From Serinicoccus sediminis (lineage in GTDB: Bacteria > Actinomycetota > Actinomycetes > Actinomycetales > Dermatophilaceae): a DNA stretch of 64,000 nt. This document shows positions 8,152 to 16,655 of the stretch, in pieces; positions within the stretch are counted from its first letter, which is position 1; each line of letters begins with the position of its first letter. The position numbers were made by a program, and so were the translations under genes. The notes beneath the pieces are model-generated. The model searched no databases. It was not told where the DNA came from and saw only the letters and a list, made by a program, of their open reading frames with translations. The DNA is taken from assembly GCF_004153545.1 (NCBI RefSeq), contig NZ_SDVA01000004.1, forward strand, positions 160,229 to 224,228, given 5' to 3'.

Positions 8152-8916
8152 ATGAGGTCTCTGCTCAGGGGCGGTGGCGGGGAAGGCGGCCTGTCCCCCC
8201 TCACGGGTCTGGTCGTCGCGCTCGGGATCATCTCCTTCGGCCTCGGTGTCCTGGCCGTCTTCGTCACCAGCAAGGACACCGGTGCCGCCACGCTCATCGC
8301 CGCCGGCGTGGGGCTGCTGCTCGTCGCCGTCTTCGGGGACCGGGTCTCCACGGTGGAGGCCGCCGGGGTCAAGCTCGGCCTGCTGGCGCTGCAGCGGGCC
8401 GAGAAGGCCGAGCAGGACGGCCGCCCCGAGGAGGCCGAGCAGCTGCGTTCCTCCGGCGTCCAGCTCCTGACCGCCGCCGGCGACGTCTCCCGGGACATCA
8501 ACACCCTGCGCACAGCGATGCCGTCCAGCTGGCGGCGCACGGCCGAGCTCGAGCGGCTGATGGCGCAGGTGCGGGGCAGCGAGATGCCGACCCAAGCGTC
8601 CCGGGAGCAGGTGATCCAGCTCTTCGCCAGGAGCACCGAGGGTGACCGGGCCACGGCGCTCGCGCTGATGCAGGCTCGCCCCCAGCTGTTCGACCTCGCC
8701 AGCGTGCGTGACGCACTGTTGTCCTCGCGCAGCGGGTTCGAGCAGTACCAGGCCCTTCGCGCGGCACAGGAGGCCGTGCGGACGCAGGCCATGCACCCCG
8801 CAGAACGGTCCGCACTGGTGGGGGTCGTCCAGGAGGCATTGGACATCGACGCCTTCCAGGGCGGCGGCGACCGCATCGCCCTGGCCCGCGCCGTCGTCGA
8901 CGAGGGCAGCCGATGA
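8152..8916 (+). CDS. Unknown two-helix membrane protein with helical cytoplasmic domain
   Basis: No family recognised. The 254-residue protein starts with a glycine-rich stretch, then two hydrophobic helices (about 20-42 and 48-66). A conserved-looking segment, STVEAAGVKLGL, follows, and then ~170 residues of charged helices with no enzyme motif. The lack of a ribosome-binding site and a -35/-10 pair just upstream suggest leaderless expression. A short hairpin of membrane helices carrying a long helical cytoplasmic part is seen in small sensor or effector proteins, but nothing here proves that. Confidence 0.7.
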   Translation: MRSLLRGGGGEGGLSPLTGLVVALGIISFGLGVLAVFVTSKDTGAATLIAAGVGLLLVAVFGDRVSTVEAAGVKLGLLALQRAEKAEQDGRPEEAEQLRSSGVQLLTAAGDVSRDINTLRTAMPSSWRRTAELERLMAQVRGSEMPTQASREQVIQLFARSTEGDRATALALMQARPQLFDLASVRDALLSSRSGFEQYQALRAAQEAVRTQAMHPAERSALVGVVQEALDIDAFQGGGDRIALARAVVDEGSR

Positions 8917-8995
8917 GCTCTGGGCGCCCGGTGGGGCGCGACTAGCCGGGCACCTTGACGCTGCGCGGGGGCCGCGCCCGGGGGAGGATCGGGGC

Positions 8996-9898
8996 ATGGC
9001 CAAGGACACCGACCAGCTGACCTTCGACGACCCGACGACCCGGCACCCCCGCGTCTCCCCGCCCGAGCAGAACCAGCCCATGCCCGGCCTGGACGCCGAG
9101 CTGGACCCGCCCGCCGACCGGGGCGAGACGTCATACCGCGGCACCGGCCGGCTGGAGGGGCGTCGGGCGCTCGTCACCGGCGGCGACTCCGGGATCGGCG
9201 GCGCCGTCGCGATCGCGTATGCCCGGGAGGGTGCCGACGTCGCGATCAACTACCTGCCCGACGAGCAGGAGGACGCCGACCGCATCCGCGAGCTGGTCGA
9301 GGCCGAGGGGCGCACCTGCGTGCAGCTGCCCGGGGACCTCACCAACCGGGAGACCGCCGAGCGCGTCGTCGACCAGGCCGCCGAGAAGCTGGGCGGGCTC
9401 GACGTGCTGGTCGTCAACGCCGGCAAGCAGGTGAGCACGCCGTCGATCGAGGAGATCAGCGACGAGCAGTTCGACCTGACCGTCAAGACCAACGTCTACG
9501 CCATGTTCTGGATGTGCCGGGCCGCGGTCAAGCACCTCGGGGCGGGGTCGACGATCATCCTGTCCACCTCGATCCAGGCCTACAGCCCCAGCGAGCACCT
9601 CCTCGACTACGCCATGACCAAGAGCGCCATCAACACCTTCGGCAAGGGCCTGGCCAAGCAGCTCGCGCCGAAGGGCGTGCGGGTCAACATGGTCGCGCCG
9701 GGGCCGATCTGGACCCCGCTGCAGGTCGTCGCGGGCCAGCCCAAGGAGGCCATCCCGGAGTTCGGCCTCGGCCAGCCCCTCGGCCGCGCCGGCCAGCCGG
9801 TCGAGCTGGCCCCGGCCTACGTCTTCCTGGCGTCCGCCGAGAGCAGCTACGTCGTGGGGGAGACGCTCAACGTCAACGGCGGTGCCGACAGCCCCTGA
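8996..9898 (+). CDS. SDR-family oxidoreductase with N-terminal extension
   Basis: Short-chain dehydrogenase of the YhdF/YdaD kind, in which a ~50-residue N-terminal tail precedes the Rossmann fold. ATG 8996 follows GGGGGAGGA. The 300-residue product has the dinucleotide motif TGGDSGIGGA, the NAG strand (VVNAGKQ), and the catalytic Ser...Tyr-x3-Lys (STS ... YAMTK). The C-terminal VNGG is typical of tetrameric SDRs. In Bacillus these enzymes are general stress proteins of uncertain substrate, so function here is broad: NAD(P)-dependent oxidation or reduction of small alcohols or sugars. It is monocistronic with a strong terminator. Confidence 0.88.
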   Translation: MAKDTDQLTFDDPTTRHPRVSPPEQNQPMPGLDAELDPPADRGETSYRGTGRLEGRRALVTGGDSGIGGAVAIAYAREGADVAINYLPDEQEDADRIRELVEAEGRTCVQLPGDLTNRETAERVVDQAAEKLGGLDVLVVNAGKQVSTPSIEEISDEQFDLTVKTNVYAMFWMCRAAVKHLGAGSTIILSTSIQAYSPSEHLLDYAMTKSAINTFGKGLAKQLAPKGVRVNMVAPGPIWTPLQVVAGQPKEAIPEFGLGQPLGRAGQPVELAPAYVFLASAESSYVVGETLNVNGGADSP

Positions 9899-9920
9899 CC
9901 GCCACCCCGCGTGCGGTGCC

Positions 9921-9954
9921 CGTGCCCCGGTCGGCTCCCGCCGGCCGGGGCACG
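9921..9954. terminator. Bidirectional hairpin terminator
   Basis: A 10-bp perfect stem (9921-9930 with 9945-9954) encloses a second small CGGC/GCCG stem with a TCCC loop. It lies between the convergent SDR and M1 peptidase genes. Confidence 0.7.
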
Positions 9955-9961
9955 GTGCTGC

Positions 9962-11392
9962 TCACCAGTCGGTCGGCTTCTCCGGGGTGTCCAGCCAGAC
10001 CGTGAAGAAGGTGTCGAGGTCCTGGCCGGAGATCTCGGCGGCCAGCTCGCGGTACTCGCTGGTCGAGATGTCCGAGCCGGCGTAGTCCTCGACCACCGTG
10101 CGGGTGAGCTCCCAGAAGGCGTCCTCACCGATCTCGGCGCGCAGCGCGTGCAGCATGGCCGCGGAGCGGCTGTAGATCGCGGGGTGGAAGAGGTTCAGCG
10201 GGCCCGGGTCGCCGATCTCCAGCGCCCAGAAGTCGTCGTCCGCGGGGATGGCCATGACCGACTCGAAACGCGCCTGGGCCGTGGCGCCGCCCTGCTCCTC
10301 CGCCCACAGCCAGCTGCCGTAGGTCGCCCAGCCCTCGTTGTGCCAGATGTCGGCCCACCGGTGGACCGCCACGTCGTCGCCGATCCACTGGTGCACCAGC
10401 TCGTGCGCGACGGTGCTCTCGTTGGCGCGCCGGGAGAAGAACGAGCGGGTCTGCGTCTCCAGGGCGTAGCCCACCGAGTCGTCGTCGACGATCGCGCCGT
10501 AGGCCACGAACGGGTACTCGCCGAAGAGCCCCTCGTAGAAGGTCATCATCTCCCCGGTCAGCGCCAGGTTGGCCGACGCGGAGTCCGGCAGGTCGGCGTC
10601 CACCGCGTCGATGATGGGCACCCCGCTGCGCGAGGTGGAGGTGCTGAGCTCGAAGTTCCCGACCGACGCCGTCGCGAGGTAGGCGGCCATCGGGTCGGGC
10701 GCGTCCCAGGACCAGGTGGTCCAGCCGTCCTCGGTCTCAGACCCCTCCAGCAGCCCGTTGGCCACGGCGACCAGGCCGTCCGGCACGGTCACCTCGAAGG
10801 TGTAGCTCGCCTTGTCGGTGGGGTGGTCGCTGACCGGGAACCAGGTCGCCGAGCCGTCGGGCTGGCTGACCACCATCGCGCCGTCGCGGGTCGTCACCCA
10901 GCCGTAGAGGGCACCCTCGAGGTCGGTGGGCCGGCCGGTCGTGCCGCCGTAGGTGACCTCGACCTCCACGGTGTCCCCCGCCTTGAGCTTGGGCCGCGGG
11001 GTGATGACCAGCTCGTTGCCCTGCTCGGCGTCGATCCGGGCCCGCTTGCCGTCCACGGTCACCGAGGAGGCCCGCAGCCCGCGCAGGTCCAGGTTGAACG
11101 AGCGCAGGTCCTGGGTGGCGGTCACGGTCAGGGTGGCCACCCCGTCCAGACGACCCTCCAGCGGCCCGTCCGCGGCGGGCGGCTCGTAGCGCAGGTCCAG
11201 GTCGTAGTGCTCGACGTCGATGCCGCCGTTGCCGGCGAGCGGCAGGTAGGGGTCGCCCGCGCCGGCGGCCCCCTCGACATACCTCGGCTCACCGGGCCGG
11301 TCGGGCGCCGCGCCGGCGGCCACGGGGGCCGCCACGAGCGCGCCGAGCGCGAGGGTGGCCGGGACGATCCTGCGGGTGGTGCGAGGGTGCAT
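9962..11392 (-). CDS. Secreted M1-family zinc metallopeptidase
   Basis: Exported aminopeptidase-N-like protein of 476 residues. ATG 11392 follows AGGAGAG. A classic signal peptide (RTTRRIVPATLALGALVAAPVAAGA) ends near residue 29, split here as positive N-region and Ala-rich core. The zinc site is HELVH (His330, Glu331, His334), with the third ligand Glu353 in HNEGWATY. In place of the GAMEN motif of exopeptidases it has VGYALETQT, which is usual in short actinobacterial M1 enzymes. At this length it lacks the long C-terminal helical domain of full aminopeptidase N. It probably trims peptides outside the membrane. It is single-gene, converging on the SDR. Confidence 0.88.
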   Translation of the reverse strand: MHPRTTRRIVPATLALGALVAAPVAAGAAPDRPGEPRYVEGAAGAGDPYLPLAGNGGIDVEHYDLDLRYEPPAADGPLEGRLDGVATLTVTATQDLRSFNLDLRGLRASSVTVDGKRARIDAEQGNELVITPRPKLKAGDTVEVEVTYGGTTGRPTDLEGALYGWVTTRDGAMVVSQPDGSATWFPVSDHPTDKASYTFEVTVPDGLVAVANGLLEGSETEDGWTTWSWDAPDPMAAYLATASVGNFELSTSTSRSGVPIIDAVDADLPDSASANLALTGEMMTFYEGLFGEYPFVAYGAIVDDDSVGYALETQTRSFFSRRANESTVAHELVHQWIGDDVAVHRWADIWHNEGWATYGSWLWAEEQGGATAQARFESVMAIPADDDFWALEIGDPGPLNLFHPAIYSRSAAMLHALRAEIGEDAFWELTRTVVEDYAGSDISTSEYRELAAEISGQDLDTFFTVWLDTPEKPTDW

Positions 11393-11478
11393 CGTGCTCT
11401 CCTGTCCTTCGAGGTATGACGTCGGTGTCGTCCGCGCTCCCGCGGCGGTCGGCGGTCGTCCGGGTCGCGACGGCCGGG

Positions 11479-12246
11479 TCAGTCGCGGCGGTAGGGGTCG
11501 CGCGGGTCCTGGCCGGGAGGCGGCGTGGGGCCCTCGCCCGGCCTCCCCTGCCCGTAGCCCGGCTCGCCGGAGGGCGGCTGGCCGTAGCCCTGCTGGGGCG
11601 CCTGCGGGTAGCCGCTGTCCTGCGGCGGGCCGTAGCCCTGCTGCGGGTAGGCGTGGCCGGTGCCGTAGCCGTAGCCACCGGGCGGCCCGTCCACGGCCTT
11701 CTTGTCGCGGCTGCGGCCGACCAGCCACATGACGAGGCCGACGACCGTGATGATGAGCAGCGGGATGAGCAGCAGCAGGCCCAGGGCGGCCACCCCCAGG
11801 GCGACCGTGGCGCCGAGGCTGACGTTGGGGGAGAGGCTTGTGGTGGCCTCGCCCTCGCAGGTGAAGGTGTGCTCGCCGGCGACGGTGGCCTGGTAGGTCC
11901 CGACCACCGCGGCGTCGGCCTGCGGGTCGCCGGTGTCGAAGGTGCCGTCCTGCGTCAGCGCCGACTCGGTGCCGTCGGGGGCGGTGACCGTGCAGGTCGG
12001 GGTGGCTCCGGAGGCCTCGGTCGTGACCAGCCGGAAGTCCCCCTCGTCCATCGCGACGGTCGCCTGCCCGCCCTCCATGGGGGTCCCGCCGTCCTGGAAG
12101 CCGCTGATCATCCGGGCCCCCTGCACGCCACCCCAGACGACGGCGATCCCGACGACGACCGACAGGACCAGGCCGATGATGAACATCCACTTGCCGGCCG
12201 TGGTCAGGCCGCTGCGCCGGCGCACCGGCGGGCTCGCATAGCTCAT
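11479..12246 (-). CDS. Two-helix membrane protein, Cys-pair ectodomain, Tyr/Pro/Gly-rich tail
   Basis: Unknown function, 255 residues. Topology is cytoplasmic N-terminus, helix about 19-40, ~110-residue extracytoplasmic domain, helix about 150-175, then a long Gly/Pro/Tyr/Gln-rich cytoplasmic tail. The ectodomain has two cysteines, in TCTVTAPDG and HTFTCEG, placed for a disulfide. The pattern TCTV ... GTYQATVAGEHTFTC is repeated in the next gene and, more diverged, at 42252-42887, so these are paralogs. Tails of this composition often mediate assembly or wall contact; that is inference. Confidence 0.72.
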   Translation of the reverse strand: MSYASPPVRRRSGLTTAGKWMFIIGLVLSVVVGIAVVWGGVQGARMISGFQDGGTPMEGGQATVAMDEGDFRLVTTEASGATPTCTVTAPDGTESALTQDGTFDTGDPQADAAVVGTYQATVAGEHTFTCEGEATTSLSPNVSLGATVALGVAALGLLLLIPLLIITVVGLVMWLVGRSRDKKAVDGPPGGYGYGTGHAYPQQGYGPPQDSGYPQAPQQGYGQPPSGEPGYGQGRPGEGPTPPPGQDPRDPYRRD

Positions 12247-12299
12247 GGCACGACCTTAGCCGCAGCCGCCGTGGCGGCGCGGGCCCCGCGTCCGTCGGG

Positions 12300-13154
12300 T
12301 CAGGACCGGGCGCTGTCGTCCTCGTCGTCGTCCACGAAGACGAGCTGCCCCGAGGCCACGAGCTCGGCGATCTGCTCGTCCGAGAGAGCCTCGAGCTCCT
12401 CGTCGGTGAGGTCGACGAAGTCGCCGTCGTCCGCGCCGGTCGGCCCGTCGGGCCCACCGTCGGCGCCAGCCGCCCCGTCACCGGCCTCGTCCTCCCACCA
12501 CTCGTCGGCGCCCTCGGCGGGTGGGGCGTCGTCGACGATCTCGTCGGCGCCCTCACCGTCCTGCGGAGCACGGACGAGCAGCAGCAGGACGCCCCCGATG
12601 AGCAGCATCGACAGCCCGACGAAGCTCCCGAGGGTGCCCAGGGCGAGCCCGCCCAGCCGCAGCAGAGCGTTGGCCGGGCCCACCTCGGGCGCCACGACGA
12701 CCCCCAGGCCCTCGCAGTCGATCCGGTGCTCGCCGGTGTCGGTGGCGGTGAACTCGCCCACCACCTGGAAGCGGGCGAGCGCGGTGTCGATCCCGACCCG
12801 GCGGCCCTGCTCGGCGAGGGTCGTGAACGGCAGCTCCCCGCCCGGGCCGGTGATGGTGCAGCTGATCTGCTCGACCGGTGTGGGGGCGATCTCGCCGGGC
12901 GCGACGAGGCCACCGGTGACGTAGAGGGTGCGTTGCGTGCCCTCGGTCAGCGAGACCGTCGCGGTGCCGTCCAGCAGCTCGGCCGAGTTGGACTGCAGGT
13001 GCTCGAGCAGCGAGCGGGTCGCCCACCCCCCGACCAGGGTCACGACGAGGGAGACCACGGCGAGCAGGCTGCCGAGGCGCACCAGGTGACGACCGGAGCG
13101 ACGCAGCCGCGCCCGGCTGCTGCGGGACGTCGGGGCCGGGGGGTCGGTGGGCAT
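12300..13154 (-). CDS. Two-helix membrane protein, paralog of downstream gene, acidic tail
   Basis: Unknown function, 284 residues. Same layout as the protein encoded next to it: a basic N-terminus, a helix near 27-47, a ~120-residue ectodomain with cysteines in SCTITGPGG and HRIDCEG, a helix near 175-197, then a cytoplasmic tail. Here the tail is strongly acidic (Asp/Glu-rich) and closes with a short segment ending in a five-residue acidic run. The shared spacing of the two cysteines and the GEFTATDTGEHRIDC segment show common descent with the gene at 11479-12246, from which it is separated by 53 bp. The pair is probably co-transcribed. Confidence 0.72.
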   Translation of the reverse strand: MPTDPPAPTSRSSRARLRRSGRHLVRLGSLLAVVSLVVTLVGGWATRSLLEHLQSNSAELLDGTATVSLTEGTQRTLYVTGGLVAPGEIAPTPVEQISCTITGPGGELPFTTLAEQGRRVGIDTALARFQVVGEFTATDTGEHRIDCEGLGVVVAPEVGPANALLRLGGLALGTLGSFVGLSMLLIGGVLLLLVRAPQDGEGADEIVDDAPPAEGADEWWEDEAGDGAAGADGGPDGPTGADDGDFVDLTDEELEALSDEQIAELVASGQLVFVDDDEDDSARS

Positions 13155-13200
13155 GGGGACGACTCTAGGCGCAGCGGCCGGGCTGACGCAGGGTGCGGCA

Positions 13201-13255
13201 CGCCCGCCGAGCGCGCCGGCCGGCGCTCAGCCCTGGCCGGCACGCTCGGCGGGCG
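13201..13255. terminator. Structured end of the ten-gene operon
   Basis: A perfect 13-bp inverted repeat (13201-13213 with 13243-13255) encloses the 12-bp palindrome CGCCGGCCGGCG at 13214-13225. The right arm covers the last codons of the FHA gene. It is well placed to terminate the operon running in from 26.2 kb. Confidence 0.6.
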
Positions 13256-14210
13256 TCGCCTGCCGCAGCACCAGCCGGGTCCAGGCCCCGACGTAGATGC
13301 GGTCGTCCCGGTCGATCTCCACCCGCTGCCCGGGGGTGAGCGCCTGCGTCGGCAACGGCTCACCCACCACGCCCACGTAGGTCCCGTTGCTGCTGCCGAG
13401 GTCCTCGATCCACCACCGGGTCCCGTCGCTGGTCAGCTGGGCGTGGCGCCGGGAGACGGCGCTGTCGGCCCCCGCGTCGACCTCGGGCCGCACCCCGAGG
13501 CTGCCGGAGGGCCGCCCGACCATGACCACGCTGCGCCGCACGACCACGACGTCCGGCACGCCCGCGCTCGGGCACGCCTCCGCGGTCTGCTGCACGGCAT
13601 ACCAGTCCGGGTCGACCCAGACCTCGACGACCCAGGTGTCCGCGAGGTCGCGGGAGGGCGGGGTATGCCGTGGCCTCGGGTGCGCCGCCGGGCGCGGCTG
13701 CGGTGCCGGCGAGGCGGGAGGCGCCTCGGGCTCCGGGTCAGGCTCGGATTCGGGTTCGGGACGGGCCTCGGGCTGCGGGTCAGGGCCCGGCTCAGGTTCG
13801 GGCTCAGGCCCTGGCTGAGGTGCCTCCTCGGCCTCGGGCTGCGGCGCGGGTCCTGGCCGGGGAGCCGGCTCAGGTGCGGGTTCGGCAACCGACGTCGGTG
13901 CCGGGTCGGGCTCGGGCTCCACCTCCGGCTCGGCCCCCAGCGGGAGCGCACCGGTGGTGAAGTCGTAGCCGCAGGCCTCGCAGAAGAGGGCGTCCGCGAC
14001 GTTGACGCCGCCGCAGTGCGGGCAGGTCTGGGTCTGCGCCACCGGCTCGTCGAGGTCGAGGACCGACCCGCCTCCCGACCCACCAGGCGCCGCGGCGGCC
14101 GACCCGCCCGACGGCTCGGAAGCGACCACGGGGGTCGCCCCGATCGGGGTGCCGCACGTGTCGCAGTAGTCGGTGGCCTGGCTCTCGTGGCCCTCGGGGC
14201 ACCGCACCAT
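13227..14210 (-). CDS. FHA-domain protein with two zinc-ribbon segments
   Basis: Likely phosphothreonine reader of the operon, 327 residues. Two cysteine clusters open the protein: C4 with the pair DYCDTCG (16/19), and CPHCG ... CEACG near 62-83. A ~90-residue Pro/Glu-rich linker follows. The C-terminal FHA domain (about 225-318) has the marks GRPSG, SRRHA and SSNGTYV. FHA domains bind phosphothreonine, so the PknG-like kinase three genes upstream is the natural partner (inference; in mycobacteria PknG phosphorylates the FHA protein GarA). Its ATG overlaps the stop of the vWA gene by one base (TGATG). Confidence 0.85.
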   Translation of the reverse strand: MVRCPEGHESQATDYCDTCGTPIGATPVVASEPSGGSAAAAPGGSGGGSVLDLDEPVAQTQTCPHCGGVNVADALFCEACGYDFTTGALPLGAEPEVEPEPDPAPTSVAEPAPEPAPRPGPAPQPEAEEAPQPGPEPEPEPGPDPQPEARPEPESEPDPEPEAPPASPAPQPRPAAHPRPRHTPPSRDLADTWVVEVWVDPDWYAVQQTAEACPSAGVPDVVVVRRSVVMVGRPSGSLGVRPEVDAGADSAVSRRHAQLTSDGTRWWIEDLGSSNGTYVGVVGEPLPTQALTPGQRVEIDRDDRIYVGAWTRLVLRQATPAERAGQG

Positions 14211-15496
14211 CAGCCGGGCCGGACCCGGGTCGTCTTGGTCGAGGCGGTGTCGAGCTCCATCTCGTCGAGCTTGTCGACGTGACGGCGCAGCCGCACCCGC
14301 CCGGTGGCCGCGTCGTCGATGTCGACCACCCGCGAGAGCCGCGACGTCGCCGCGTCGTCACCCGTCTGCCGGGCCAGCTGCACGGCCCGCCCGAGCCGTG
14401 AGGTGGCGGTGACGTCGTCGCCCATGGCCTTGGCCCGCAGACCCTCCTGGATGGCCGACGCCAGCTCGGTCTGGCCGGTGTAGTGCGCGACCTCGGGGCT
14501 GATCTGCGCGGTGAGCACGTCGTCCGAGGACCAGGCCGCCTTGACCAGGCCCTGGGTGCGGACCTCCTCGCCGACCACCAGCTGCACCCTGGACGCGAGC
14601 TGCTCCTGGCCGACCGCCTTGGGGGCCAGCCGCACCGCCACGTGGTAGTCGCGGGTCTCGTCGCCCCAGGCGCCGGTGTCGTAGCCGCCGGTCAGGGCGT
14701 TGACCTCCACCCTGCGGCCGGAGAGGTCCTCCAGGGTGGGGCTGACCTGCTTGACGAAGAGCACCTCCGCGCCCTGCGGAGCCCACACCCGCAGCTGGGC
14801 GTCGCTGACGCCCTTGCCCATCGAGGAGGCCATGAGCGAGCGGAAGTCCTCGCTGAGCCCGTCCCACGTCCGGATGAGGTCGACGCTGCCGAGCAGCGCC
14901 TCGGCGATCCGGCGGACCTCGGCCACCTGCCAGGCCGCGCCGAGACCGCGGCAGTCGGCCTGGAAGCGGCCGCGCACCTGCTCCAGCGCCCAGCTCAGCT
15001 CCTGCGGCGTCTCGTGCTGGTTGGCGCCGTCGGTGAGCAGGATGGCGTGGCGCTTCGACAGCGAGGGCACCGTGGCGAAGAGCTGCCCGGCGGCCAGCAG
15101 CCACCGGCCCATGGCGGTGCCGCCGCCCGGGGTCAGCCGCTGGAGGGAACGCTTGGCCTCCAGCCGGGTCTGCGGCGACATCCGGGCCATGGCGGCCGAC
15201 GTGCCGGTGGGGTAGCACAGGGCGGCCTCGTGGTTGCCCGCCACGATGGCGAACCAGACCCCGTCCACGATCTCGTCCAGCGCGGCGGAGGCGGCATACG
15301 CCGCGGCCTGCACGCCCTGGACGTCCATGGAGCCCGACACGTCGACGATGATGACCTCGCCCGCGTCGCCGCCGGACCCGGTCCACGCGGCCACCTCGCC
15401 GGCCCCCGAGCAGGTGACCGACACGATGGCGTGCACGTCGGTCCCGCCGTCGGGCAGGAACTCGTTCTGGTGGACGGTCGAGGTGAACTCAGCCAT
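14210..15496 (-). CDS. von Willebrand factor A domain protein
   Basis: Cytoplasmic vWA protein of 428 residues. The start ATG 15496 lies inside the last codons of the PP2C gene, an 8-nt overlap. The metal-ion-dependent adhesion site is intact: DVSGS (Asp52, Ser54, Ser56), a threonine in GGGTAMG, and LLTDGAN. A C-terminal region of ~200 residues is beta-rich then helical. vWA domains act as metal-dependent protein docking modules, often together with AAA ATPases such as the one five genes upstream. No transmembrane segment is seen. The vWA and FHA genes close the operon. Confidence 0.85.
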   Translation of the reverse strand: MAEFTSTVHQNEFLPDGGTDVHAIVSVTCSGAGEVAAWTGSGGDAGEVIIVDVSGSMDVQGVQAAAYAASAALDEIVDGVWFAIVAGNHEAALCYPTGTSAAMARMSPQTRLEAKRSLQRLTPGGGTAMGRWLLAAGQLFATVPSLSKRHAILLTDGANQHETPQELSWALEQVRGRFQADCRGLGAAWQVAEVRRIAEALLGSVDLIRTWDGLSEDFRSLMASSMGKGVSDAQLRVWAPQGAEVLFVKQVSPTLEDLSGRRVEVNALTGGYDTGAWGDETRDYHVAVRLAPKAVGQEQLASRVQLVVGEEVRTQGLVKAAWSSDDVLTAQISPEVAHYTGQTELASAIQEGLRAKAMGDDVTATSRLGRAVQLARQTGDDAATSRLSRVVDIDDAATGRVRLRRHVDKLDEMELDTASTKTTRVRPG

Positions 15497-16655
15497 GCGC
15501 CCCATCCTGCCTCTCGTCACCGCAGCGGGCGAGGGCGACCGTGATGTTGTCCGCCCCGCCCTGCTCGTTGGCCCAGTCCACCAGCCCCTGGGCCAGCGCG
15601 CCGGGCGACCCGCCCACCCGAGCGGCCACCGCGCGCACGACGGCGGCGAGGTCGGCCGGCTCGGAGGCGTAGTTCCACAGGCCGTCGCTGGCGAGCAGCA
15701 GCCACCCGGGGGCCGAGACGTCGTGCTCGGTCGTCCCCGGCCGGTGGTCGGGGGAGTCCGGGCCGAGCCAGCGGGTGATGGTGTGTGCCAGCGGGCCCGC
15801 CTCGGCCTCGGCCCGCGGTATGCCGGCCCGCACCTGCTCCTCGGCCATCGAGTCGTCGCTGGTGAGCCGCTGCGGCTCGCCCTGGTCCGGCAGCCAGTAG
15901 GCGCGGCTGTCCCCGATCGAGGCGATGCTGGCGCGCCCGCCCTCCACGACGGCGCTCACGTAGGTGCACGACGGCGAGTCGCGGGGGTGGTCGGCGGCGA
16001 CCTCGGCCACGGCGTCCGCCGCGGCGCGCGCCGCCCGCTCGTGCCGTTCGGTGGCGTCGCCGGTGCCGCGCAGCTGCTCCCGCGCGGCCTCGGCCGCCGC
16101 CAGGCTCGCCTCGGCCGACCGCGGCGCGCTGGAGACCCCGTCGCACACCACGAGCACGGCCCGGCCGGGCTCGTCGTCGTCCGCCCAGAGCGCCATGGCG
16201 TCCTCGTTGTCCCGGTGCCGGCGGCCCCGGTCGCACACCCCGGCCACCGCCGCGGACGGGGTCGCGATCACGTGGTGGCGCGGGTCGGGGCGGCGCTCCC
16301 CGCACTGCGTGCACCACCCCTCCTCGTCGTAGGCCCCGCCGCAGGAGGCGCAGGTCCCGTGGTCGGCCGGCCGGGGAGGGGCTGCGTCCGCCGGGGGCAG
16401 CGCGCCGTCCAGGACGAGCATGGGCTCGGGCAGCGGGGGAGGCCCGTCGCTGAACGGCTCCGGCTCCTCCTCCACCTCGTCGGGGCCCGGCTGCCCGCCC
16501 GGCCCCTCCGGCTGCTCGTCCCCTGCCGTCGTGGGAGCCGGCTCCTGCGGCCGCCCACCCGTGCCGGCGCCAGGCTTGCCGCCCGGGCGGGTGCCGGGTG
16601 CCGGGATCGGCTCAGTCGGGTCGTCGGGCATCGGGCCCGGGGTCGGGTCGCTCAT
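15489..16655 (-). CDS. PP2C-family Ser/Thr phosphatase with zinc ribbon
   Basis: Metal-dependent protein phosphatase, 388 residues, expected to reverse the PknG-like kinase. The first ~95 residues are Pro/Glu/Gly-rich and disordered. A zinc ribbon follows with cysteines 102, 105, 115 and 118, containing EEGWCTQCG; a near-identical motif opens the kinase. The phosphatase domain shows DRGRRHRDNED (142-152), VCDGVSS (Asp172), SIGDSRAYW, ASDGLWNY and GGADNITVAL, so the metal-binding aspartates are present. ATG 16655 overlaps the kinase stop as ATGA. There is no membrane helix, unlike PstP, so it acts in the cytosol. Confidence 0.9.
   Translation of the reverse strand: MSDPTPGPMPDDPTEPIPAPGTRPGGKPGAGTGGRPQEPAPTTAGDEQPEGPGGQPGPDEVEEEPEPFSDGPPPLPEPMLVLDGALPPADAAPPRPADHGTCASCGGAYDEEGWCTQCGERRPDPRHHVIATPSAAVAGVCDRGRRHRDNEDAMALWADDDEPGRAVLVVCDGVSSAPRSAEASLAAAEAAREQLRGTGDATERHERAARAAADAVAEVAADHPRDSPSCTYVSAVVEGGRASIASIGDSRAYWLPDQGEPQRLTSDDSMAEEQVRAGIPRAEAEAGPLAHTITRWLGPDSPDHRPGTTEHDVSAPGWLLLASDGLWNYASEPADLAAVVRAVAARVGGSPGALAQGLVDWANEQGGADNITVALARCGDERQDGAHG

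Noticed and set aside
9962..12913. A single 983-residue protein merging the M1 peptidase with upstream sequence
   Set aside because: The upstream part is an out-of-frame shadow of two membrane proteins; AGGAGAG and a signal peptide place the peptidase start at 11392.
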